From the NCBI GenBank assembly GCA_004794655.1, contig SMMW01000153.1, positions 1,302,001 through 1,366,000 of the forward strand: 64,000 nt of DNA. Direction: 5' to 3'. Positions 11,480 to 21,217 of this stretch are shown here, in pieces. The stretch comes from Marisa cornuarietis (Eukaryota > Mollusca > Gastropoda > Architaenioglossa > Ampullariidae). A program made the position numbers and the translations under genes. A model generated the notes under the pieces. The model made no database searches, was not told the DNA's origin, and worked only from the letters and a program-made list of their open reading frames with translations. Each line of letters starts with the position of its first letter. Position 1 is the stretch's first letter.

Positions 11480-12758
11480 AACATCATCAAATGTTTGATT
11501 AAACTATGTATGTATTAGTGGATACCTCAACACTAATTTGCCTTAATATTCATTACATACAAGACACACATGTCTTCTTGACTGTTTTTCAATTTCTAAA
11601 TGAAATTTTGTTGTGTGTGGGGTAAGTGGTGGGTGGGAGCGAGTTGTACCGTAGCATGCGCGGTTGTAAACCTACAAACTTCTTTTTCTATCCTGCTCAC
11701 TTACTATACAATTTGTTCCTTTTTATATTTAGCTTTATGCATGGCATGAAAAATCGGGTCGATTTCAGTATGTGTCTGCCAATGGCTCCATCTGCTGCAA
11801 CTGCCCCTTTGTTCGATGCTCATCAGTTCTCATGATTTGATGTCTATCGTGAAAGCCGTATTATTTCTTTATGTTCCCGTAAAGCTTATTAAAGAACTGG
11901 ACTGGTATTGCTACAGGAGACAGTTCATATTTCTAAAAAGTAGTTCAACGTTGGGTGTTTGAATGCTGCCTAGCAGGATGAGTGAAATCTTGAGGTGAGT
12001 CACGAAAACAATATAGACAGACAATTAGGTGTATTGGTTGGGATAGTATGAGACCCCGCTCAAACACTAACCTCATTCAGCAGTCCTCCTTTCAAAAGTC
12101 GGATATTTTAAGCAGAGTTTGAAGTAGATTAAGCGGGACATCTCTCAGACTATGAGCAAGTGACAGACATCAGTTAACTCTATAGCCTGTTTACTTTGAG
12201 GTCAGGCAGTACTCCCTCATATCGGAACTATGACAATTACAATTCTTGCGAGACGGACCGTCATGCGTACGACCACAACAGTAGCCATTTTTTTACAACC
12301 ATGACAATGTTATCATATTCGCAGTCGAGGTGTAATATAATGGTATCTGGCGAATCTGCTAGCTATACTCGTGACTTGGCAAGCCTACCATTCGCTACTG
12401 TACCGATTGTAGCAGATAATATACAACTGCAAGCTCGACATTCAACATTCATTGATTCGCATACTCCGAGAATGCACCACTAACATCAAATTGACAGACA
12501 TATCATGGTGCAACTTGATGATAACCAAACTGAGGCTCCACTCTTTTTTCTGGATCCACCAAGCTGCGTTCTACGTTGCCATTATTGATCAAGGTCTGTT
12601 TTATACTGACATCTCGTTTCCAGCTGCCCAAGAAATCTTGACTTCAACCCTGTCGATGAAACAGCATGCCACCAAAGTCTGTCAGTTGTGTTTACCTTGA
12701 GCTGAGGAGGATTAGTTCCATTAGAAAATTTCTTACCGAAGACGCCGCTAAAACCATC
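11480..12758. other. Intergenic, left flank of the hAT element
   Basis: No gene recognised. Two short open frames at 12196-12483 and 12452-12700 lack splice context, known motifs and biased composition, and overlap each other. The stretch is the original target locus of the hAT insertion that starts at 12767. Confidence 0.4.
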
Positions 12759-12857
12759 GTCACATCCAGGGCCGGTTCTACCTATTAGACGAACTAGGCA
12801 GTCACGGAGGGGGGCGCAAAAAATGGCCTGCTTTTTTTTTTAGATGAATAATGTTAT

Positions 12858-13400
12858 AGAAAAATATTCTCAGAGAATGATATTAGCAGGATATCTTTCC
12901 TCTGCGTGTTGGTTGACCACCACACTAGTTTATGTATAACAGGAAAACCCCATTATTACAGGGGGCATTTGCAGCGACCAGCTAACCAGCAGGGAAGTAA
13001 AGGGCGGATGGGGCGGCAGAGAGGTGGGGGAAGGGCGATTAGAGGGGCGGCGTTGGTGGATGGGGAAGGGGGTTGGTGGCGCAATCGAGGAAGGGGGAGG
13101 GCCGCAACAAGGCTTGCTGCTTCGTTTGTTTTTGAGCATGAAAAGTGTTAGGGAAAACTCATTTTCATAGAATGACATTTGCAGGACGCCTTTCCTCTGC
13201 TTGTAGGTTGAGTTCACCACGCGAGTTTCTCAGTTCATGTATTACAAGAAAACCCTATTATTACAGGGCGCACTTGAAGTGACCAGCTAACCAGCGGGAG
13301 TGAAGAGGGCGGATGGGAAGGAGGATGGACAGCAGAGTAGGGCGGCATTGGTGGATGGGGCCTGGTCGGGGCGAACCCCTACGGGAGGGGGGCACATTCC
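12858..13400. repeat. Internal tandem duplication, period about 294, in hAT element
   Basis: Copy 1 (about 12858-13150) and copy 2 (about 13151-13400) both read AGAATGA..TTTGCAGGA-like, then TTTCCTCTGC, GAAAACCC-ATTATTACAGG, then GACCAGCTAACCAGC and a G-rich tail with GGGCGGATGG. They are clearly diverged, so the duplication is older than the insertion or the element has been resident for a long time. Confidence 0.8.
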
Positions 13401-14599
13401 ACTGATGCCAGCCTCATGCATCTTTTTTCTTGTATCCTACTTTGGAAGACGTTCCACACTCATGCATGGAAAACACTGCAGCTGAGATCAGGGACAACAA
13501 AACTGTCTTAAGTTTGCTACGCAAGTTTCTATTTGGTTATGACAACTGTTATATGCTCAATATTTATTACACTTACGAACTTTGAACCCGAGGAAGCTTA
13601 GTTAATGTCACGATCTCGTTCTTAGTTAATAAGAGTATTAAATCCTCTAACAAACAAATATCCAGGTAGAGTCTCTTGAAGTTAAATAATATATCTATTT
13701 TTATTGTCAAATCTCAGATCAATTTAATTATTTAATTCACTGTCACTAACCTGTTCTCTCCTTAGGGCTGTGTACAGGGGGATACTACTGGGGATGGAGA
13801 TTTGACGGCCTATAGTTTTGTACTAATTGTTGTGACTCGTGGTCGTGAATATTTAACTTTCGTATTTAATTACTAAATTTATTATTATTTTCGGTTCAAT
13901 GTATATATTATGCTTAATTTAGTTGTCAAATTGTAGTGTTTATTTTGTAGTGTGGGCCTGTTTGAACGGATAGCTTGTTATTATGCTCTATTGACAGAAT
14001 ATTTGAAATTGGTTATTAAGCGTATTAAGACCTTATAGGCTACATACTTCTCTAGTTTTCAACAAACTCTATCAGGCCGGACACCGATCGGTGCTGGCTG
14101 TTGGAATGTTTTTTGGGCAGCAACCTTGACACCATGATTTACAACTTTGTATTGTTAGCCCCGCCCACCTGTCAGGCATAAGTCTCGAGATGGGGACATG
14201 CGGAAGGGGCACTGCGATGAGGGTGGTCTACGTGCTAGAAGATGTGATAGCTTGAAGTTTAGACTAAACAGCAAAAAAAAAAAAAAAAAAAAAGAAAGTA
14301 AGTAAGAAAGAAAAAAGAAAAGAAAAAAGAACAGAGTAAGGTGCTACATATTTCTTATCTGCATCACTGTGCAATCAGTCGCCACTCCATAACGTCTTTT
14401 ACATGAGTGTTTGAAATCCCCCTACTCGTAAGTGTAGGTCTGATTTGATAGACATGCAAGTATCCATGTGTGCTTGATGCACGCCTGCCATTGGAAAAAC
14501 AGACACTTCTGGGTTCTAACATGGTCGTAATGAGTTCTTGTAGAAAACCACTTCTCTACTATGTTTAAGCAGCGAACATGTAGTCAGTGCGGTTTTACT

Positions 14600-14975
14600 T
14601 GTTGGTTTGTCTGTAAGGTGAGAAAGAGAGAAAGATTGAAAGTACTCGTCGAGGTGCTAGGTGGAACGGGAAGCGATAAATCTATCACAGTTAATGACCA
14701 GTCGGATCAGATTAGCAAAACTGGACAAAAAAGGTTTTTGAAAACCAGGTACCAGCTTTAACGCACTAAAGACTTAGTCAGTTACTTGATAGTTGTCCAT
14801 AAGATGAGAAAGAGAGAAAAGAGATTGAAAGGACCTAGGTGGGGTAGCTTAGTGGAGAAGGTTAGAGATAATTAATCTCTTCCACTTAAAAGAAAGTCAG
14901 ATCACATTAACAAGGCTGGACAAGCAAGTTCGGAGAAAAGGTAGTTTTAACTTTAGTTTTTAAACCAAGGACGTT
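14600..14975. repeat. Second internal tandem duplication, period about 190, in hAT element
   Basis: Both units contain AAG(G/A)TGAGAAAGAGAGAAA, then GATTGAAA, a GAGGTGCTAGGTGG/GACCTAGGTGG segment, AGTCRGATCA, and AACTGGACAA/GGCTGGACAA. The first unit is about 14610-14770 and the second about 14800-14975. It is unrelated to the duplication at 12858. Confidence 0.7.
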
Positions 14976-15633
14976 TTAAAAACCTTACTTTTCTGAGCGG
15001 CTGCAGACATCTCGTGTTGCTGTTTGAATTTACATTGTAATGGTCTGTTTGGGCCCTTGGAGTTATCATCCTTCCAAAGCTGAATTAGTAAAGGCCTGTT
15101 AGAAGATCTGTGAACTGAACTGTTCTATAATACTATATCTGTGAACTGCACTTAGCCATACAAGACTGAACAGTGCATACTGTCCTACAGCCCCGACATC
15201 ATGAGAGTTTGTAAAGAAAAGTTTCCATGATTTTTATACACTGTCATATATCTGTGTGTATATATATATATCTTTTAACACGATTCGTCTCGTTCTTTAC
15301 CTTAATTTTATTTCCTCATTTCTCATAGTGCTAATTTTGCTTGTGTGGATGCAAAGCTAGGTTTGCGATAGTGGTGTTACAACTGTTTGCAAAATGTTTC
15401 ATTGCACAAACTGCATGGTCCGTGACAACCTTGGTCTTTAATGTAGGACTAGGTTAATTTATTGTTTAAAATTTCAATTAAGAAAACAGAGTTAAGCCTA
15501 AACCTATAATTAATCCTTTTTGCTTTTTGATAACTGGTTCACTTTTGTGGGGGGGGGGGGTGGGAGGGGTGGCGCAAAATTTGTCTTTCGCCTATAGGGC
15601 GCAACACAGCCTTGCGCCGGCCCTGGTCACATC

Positions 15634-16900
15634 CTGACATCCTACGTACTGTTGCATTTACTGCAACACATTCTCAGCGTGGTTGTTACGAGGTCACTCT
15701 TCATCCTCTTCAGAAAGTTCAATGTTCTGCAGCACACATGTATCCGTTAATCTTGCACTCCTTTCACGACGAGTTGAGCGTGTCAGATACAGTATACCCG
15801 ATTTGTTTCTACCTACCTTATCAGTGGCACAGCTGTTAACTACCTTTCTAGACCGGTTTCTCGCTGCGTTCCACCTCGCTCCCTCCATTCTTCCAGTGAG
15901 TTGAGTGACAATCGTCTTCTACTTCAAGCGTAAATCACGCAGATTCCGCTCCTTTACCTACTAAGTAATTTATAATTTCTAGAATTCTTCGGCCTAAATT
16001 AACAGCGGCGTAGGAACGGGGGGGGGGGGAAGGCCTTCAAATCTAAGTTTAAAGCGCACTTGTTCCAAAAGTACTACTTGTAAATGTGGCATAGTCTAGT
16101 ATCATTTCGTTTGAATTACTATGTAATGAGTGTATAATGACTAGAAGGTAGCATATGTTCGTCGTGCTTTAATTATGAACGGTGTACACAACACCTAAGC
16201 GCCATTTAAAATGGTGGTCATTATTACTAGAAAAAACAGAAAACGATAAGAGTTGAGATTGAAGATCGTAATAAAAAGCTAAAATGCGTTCTGCTTCGCA
16301 CATAGCTCAGTAAAATCCACTCCCAACTCAGATTTTAAGACGAAAATCGTGTCGACCACCTGCAGAAGCTACGTGGGCAACAACTACTAAACGAGAGTAC
16401 TGTCCCCTGAGCAAGCTACTGCTGCTGCTACTGTTACTGTGATGCTATTGTTCATCAATAAGCCGCAGTGACTGATTATTTAACTTGAACGGGATGCTCA
16501 AAGCGGAAGCCTTATTGTCTGATTAGTAAGTGTTACCACCATATGTGGGTAAACTATTACGTTGCCACTGCCAGCATTCATCATTTGGCAGTATTAACTG
16601 CATGAGTGTTAGTGAGTTTTGCTAACATTCATTCATAAAGAAATTGGTGCTTACAAATAATTCGTTACTTTAATTAATGGCTTCTTACGTAGAATGTTAG
16701 CTTTATCAACACAATTGTCGCACTTGTTGAGTTACTGCCCAGGAAAATGGGCAAGAGGTTAGAAGGGGAAGAGGAATGGCCAGGCTCGATTGATGGAAAC
16801 GCACCCACAACGGCATGTAGGTGATTATGATTACCATTGTACATCCTAACAATTTTATACTGTTTGTATTTCAGTACCAAGAAGTTATAATGAGTCAGCA
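15634..16900. other. Intergenic between hAT element and membrane-protein gene
   Basis: The open frames at 15612-15904 overlap on both strands and carry no motif I recognise. Poly-G is present at 16019-16029. A likely 5' UTR acceptor of the following gene is at 16872-16874 (TTGTATTTCAG). Nothing else could be supported. Confidence 0.4.
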
Positions 16901-16923
16901 GAAATTGTGAAAATGGTGATAGC

Positions 16924-19685
16924 ATGATGCTGGGAATAAAGAATACGTCTGTCACTTCACCTATTGGAATATCCCAGTCCAGTGAAATTATTTTGCCGCG
17001 ACAGTTGCAGCATCATGCGGGCAGAGAGATTTCATCTTCATCGAGTTTTCTACTGAAGGATTTACTGCCTTCTCAGCCCACGAGGACAAGTGATGGCCAC
17101 CACAAGACTGATTTTTCACAAAGCAAAAGATACAGAACTTTACTACTGTGTTTGTTGATGACATACGACCTCATAAACATTACAGACAAATACAAAATCA
17201 CTCGCAAATGTATTGCCAGTAGAGACCAAAGCATCTTTGGTAATAAGTGGGACAGATTTAAAGGGGATAAGGATCACAGAACATTAAAAAAATCTTTATT
17301 GTTTGCACAAAATATATCGGTGGTTCCTAAACATCATGTGATGACAGCTAAAACACACACATATCATTCACACAAATACTTGCATAAAACCGCTCTGAAA
17401 TTTAAGAAAAGACTTCTCAATCAACACATTCTAAAATATATTTTTGACCGTAACAGCACCAGAGATACTTCAGGACTTCACAATGAGATGACAATTTCAC
17501 CTTCCCAAATATACAACAGAGGAAAACGCTCCTTAGAACATCCAGTAAGGAAGATTAAGTATAAAAGCAGATTACCAGTTGTTTTAGAAGATGCTGCAGC
17601 AGTATCCAATGCAGAATTGAACAGCACAAAAAGTGTGAATAAAACTGAATTGGAATACCATTTTGCACAAAGGTTTTCGCCAAGCCACACAAGCACAACC
17701 ACCAGCCAAATGATAGCTGCTGGTAAGTGATTTACATATGACAGAGTGATATTGCACTGTGTTTAGACTGGTTGAGTGTCTATACATTCTTAAGGTCAGA
17801 TCAATTATAAACCTAAACCCAAAAAAGTTTAAAGTTTACAAAAGTTACTACTACTGCTGCTATCAACACACCTTTCATCTCTCCATCTTTCCCACCAATC
17901 AAGTGAATGCAGATAAAAATTATATATATATATATATATGCATATGCATTATTTATATATGCATTTTATGATTTATCACATAGAACATATTTCAGATTTT
18001 GTTATAAAACCTTTTATAATGTGTATGCTTTATGCTGAATACAACTTTAATTCTTGTATAAGTAACATTTATTGTTGTCTTTCTAAAAATGCACATTTCA
18101 ATAGCTGGTTAAGATATATTAAGATTTGTCTGTTGTACATTTATACTGAAGTTTTATAATATTATTTTTATGTATTGATAAATGCAAGTCAGATTTAATA
18201 ATCTCAGTAAATGTTATGAAAATTTTCTAATCTTTTATTCTGTGATGATTCTTATAGTTTAACTCAGAGAAACTAATTTTTAAGAAACATTCATGAGATT
18301 TTAAAAGAAAAGTCACCGTGTGGTGAGAGAAATACTGATTTTTAGCTTCTTACTAGATCCGCAGTATCTGGGTCTGGATGGAAAGCCCTTCAATATGACA
18401 CAGTTTAAGGAGATGCTAAAGAAGCAAGCCCTCATTCGTCATGTGTAAGTTTTAAGATTAACTGTTTACATTTCATGGGTTTTTTGTTTGTTTGTTTGGT
18501 TTTTGTTTGTTTGTTTGTTTGTTTGCTTTACTGCCACGAAGACATGGTTTTCCGAATATGGACATCCAAGAATACTGTAAACCACAAATAACTGATTCTG
18601 CGTCAGATTCTGTAGCAGAGCAACGAGTGGAACACATCACTGTACATCAGCTTCATTGACCTGGAGAAGGCTTTTGACAGCATCCACCGCAAGTCCTTAT
18701 GGAAGATCCTGAGGCATTACGGAGTCCCTGCGAAACTCATCCAGGTCGTTGCAATGCTGTACAGCGATTTAAAATCTCAGGTGGTCTGTGACACCAAGCT
18801 CACAGCCCCCTTCAACGTCAGTACTGGGGTGAAGCGGGGCTGCATTGTCACTGTTCCTCTTCATCCTGACTGGATCTTGAAGAATTCCACCGACAGAGAG
18901 AGGAGAGGGATCAAATGGACCATGACTATGACAGCAACAACAATGCTTGAAGATGACATTGCCCTGTTGTCACACCGCCACCAAGACATACAGGAGAAAA
19001 CAAATGCCTTCTCAGAAACAGCTGGAAACCTTGGATTGAAGGTCAGAAAATCGAAAAGTATGAGAGTGAACGCCAGAGTCCAAGAAAACATCAAACTAAA
19101 TGGAGAAGAGATTGAGGAAGTTGACAGTTTTACCTATCTTGGGTCCAAGATGTCAAACGCCGGGGATGCGGAGGTGGAGATTCGAGCCCGACTGGCGATA
19201 GCCAACCAGGCCTTCGCTTCACTCAGGAACACATGGAAGGCAAAAAACATCAGTCAGAAGACCAGGCTGAGAATCTTCAAGTCAAATGTGATCAGCACCC
19301 TCCTTTATGGATCAGAATCATGGGAGATGACCAAAAACAGATGCCTCAGGCGCATACTTAACATCTTTTGGCCAAACACCATCACCAATGAAGAACTCCA
19401 CCGAAGTACTGAAACCGAGTCCATCACCACGCAGATTCAACGAAGGCGTTGGCGATGGATTGGACATGTGCTATGCCAGCAGACAGCAGACTTCTCTAGA
19501 ATCGCCCTACGATGGACTTCAGACGGCCAAAGAAAACAAGGCCGCCCAAAGGAAACCTGGAGAAGAACAGCGGAAAGGGAGATGAAAGGAAAGGGCTGGA
19601 CATGGGGTCGCCTGGAGCGGGTTTCAGCAGATCGACATCAGTGGCGGGCTCTGGTTGAGGCCTTATGTGCAACCAGCAGGAAGAG

Positions 19686-19727
<42 letters not shown>

Positions 19728-21217
19728 CAAATAACTGAAAAAGTTCAGATATCACACAAATTATAAATATGTTCTAGTTTAGCCAAAGATGTATACATCA
19801 GATGTTTGATGCTCGTGAGGGAAGTAGTAATGGAACTGTTGGCTGCAGAATGGTAACAGAAGTCATGTACATGTCTTTATAGCCTGTGGAATTTCCAAAG
19901 TAGAAGTCAAAATCCTTTTTGCTACAGTCAAATTTATTGAAAATGAAAATAAGACCAGAAATTTCACACATTAAGTTGTAAGAAATAAAATGGGTTCCAT
20001 ATTTCAACATTATGTTAAGAAAATCAAAACTCTATGGTGCTTTCTGATATCGTGTAAGAGTGTCTGCAAATGCTTTGGGTATGTTTACTAAAGTATGAGC
20101 CTTGGCAGTCATTGTTTTTCTGTGGACCAACAGACATAAATAATTATACAAATACACAGTGAAATAATTTCATACCTAACTACTTATGTTGCAAAGCACA
20201 GAATGACGTGTATGTTTTTCAGTAACTATTATAGATTTATCTTGCAGGTCACATGGTGCTGAAATGGCATACCTGTGTCTAGTCGGGCTTATAGTTGCTA
20301 TGTTGTGGACAATCTGGTACTTAGGTGGATTCGCACGCTGTCACTATCAGCCAAAACGCCATGTGTACTTTTCAGAGGAAGATAATTACCTATCAGTAAG
20401 AGGTGAGCTGCACCATCTTTATAACTTTTTAAATAATTTTTTTAAGCATGTGCAAATTTGACTGAGTTTATTTTTTAACAGAAACGTTTTGATCAGAAAG
20501 AACATTTAAATGGTCAAAACTGAAGTTAAGAGAGGCAAATCGCAGCATATTAAGGGTACTTTACAATTTTATTTAAGCATATAACAATTTGAGCTTATTT
20601 TTATGCAACCATTTCATCAGGAAAAACACCAATAGTCTACAAATGAAAGTTATGGCGGTGATTAAAAAAAATTATTGTATTTTATCTTTTCAAGCTGCCT
20701 TTGACAGTATTCTGATAAGAATAACATGTAGGTTCACCAGGTTCACCAAAGGATCATCACATGAAAATAAGGATGATGACAACAGAGAACTAATATAGGG
20801 CTGTGCCCTAATCAAAGTCAGATTAACAGCACCTTACAAAACTTACACTTTAACTAACAGTAAAATGTTTCATGCACCAACCCCTCTCGCGCCCCAAGAG
20901 ATACTCGTACTCACCTTAGACGTATGTCCACAGTTTGAGGAAAAGAGTCATAGTAGATAAGCACTATATAGGCACAAGAAACACACAGTATAAATGAGTT
21001 TTTGTGTTCATGATCTGATGACTGATGAGGAGGATAGTGAGGAACAAGAGTAAGGCTTACGTGGTCCCACTGACAGGTTCTTTTAATATTCTCACTGACA
21101 GGGTCTTTTTCCTGTGTTGCAGAGGTGCTGGAAAAAAAGAGGCAGTACTTGCCAATGTTTAAAGGAAAACCAGAATGGGAGGATGTTCTAATGTGTAACC
21201 GTGGTACTAATTCATGA
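16924..21217 (+). CDS. Unrecognised single-pass membrane protein, 378 aa
   Basis: Four exons (16924-17722, 18357-18444, 20248-20402, 21123-21217) join in frame. An in-frame TGA at 16891 inside the same exon fixes the start region, and 16924 is the first Met after it. Residues 1-70 are Ser-rich. A short hydrophobic stretch, TLLLCLLMTYDLI, lies at about 72-84. Residues 85-290 are hydrophilic, Lys/His-rich, with several N-x-S/T sites (NIT, NST, NMT). A strong membrane span follows in exon 3 (MAYLCLVGLIVAMLWTIWYL, about 302-321). After it come basic residues (CHYQPKRH) and an acidic-then-basic tail ending KPEWEDVLMCNRGTNS. The positive-inside pattern suggests a cytoplasmic C-terminus of about 55 residues and an extracellular or lumenal N-terminus. 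I recognise no family. Intron 2 was enlarged by a retrotransposon. Confidence 0.75.
18480..18527 (+). repeat. (TTTG)n simple repeat
   Basis: Repeated TTTG units with one interruption, in intron 2 of the membrane-protein gene, just upstream of the RTE insertion. Confidence 0.9.
18584..19738 (+). mobile_element. 5'-truncated RTE-type LINE with 12-bp target duplication
   Basis: The element covers 18596-19726 and ends in a (TTGA)n tail at about 19687-19726, typical of RTE-clade elements. It is flanked by ACAAATAACTGA at 18584-18595 and 19727-19738. The coding remnant reads SFIDLEKAFDS, then a QVVAMLYSDL block, TGVKRGC, a thumb region with DSFTYLGSKM, a C-terminal RRRWRWIGHVL and GRPKETWRR. An in-frame TAG at 18613 and the loss of the catalytic F/Y-A-D-D (it reads LEDD before IALLSH) make it inactive. 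The endonuclease domain was never copied, as expected for 5' truncation. It lies in sense orientation in intron 2 of the membrane-protein gene. Confidence 0.93.
18754..19695 (+). pseudogene. RTE reverse transcriptase C-terminal remnant
   Basis: A 313-codon open frame inside the RTE insertion. It covers the palm end, thumb and C-terminal region of the reverse transcriptase, including GVKRGC (about residue 27), DDIALLSH (about 67-74), FTYLGS and the terminal WRALVEALC. Homologous frame continues upstream of 18754 but is broken by TAG at 18613. It is a dead retrotransposon fragment, not a host gene. Confidence 0.88.

Larger units (their letters stand above)
12759..15633. mobile_element. Non-autonomous hAT-type DNA transposon with 8-bp target duplication
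   Basis: The element spans 12767-15625 (2,859 bp). It begins CAGGGCCGG and ends CCGGCCCTG, a perfect 9-bp terminal inverted repeat of the hAT type, and is flanked on both sides by GTCACATC (12759-12766 and 15626-15633). An exact 8-bp duplication is the hallmark of hAT integrases. The subterminal parts both carry GGCGCAAAA. No transposase (zinc-finger BED or RNase H-like DDE with the hATC dimerisation domain) is visible, only short random frames, so mobilisation needed an enzyme from elsewhere. The interior contains two separate tandem duplications, an A-tract at 14274-14294 and poly-G runs. The family assignment rests on termini and duplication only. Confidence 0.9.

Noticed and set aside
12196..12700. 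Two open frames of 95 and 82 codons left of the hAT element
   Set aside because: Overlapping frames without splice sites, motifs or a recognisable product.
15612..15904. Open frames of 64-75 codons on both strands right of the hAT element
   Set aside because: Mutually overlapping, one begins inside the transposon terminus, and no family is recognised.
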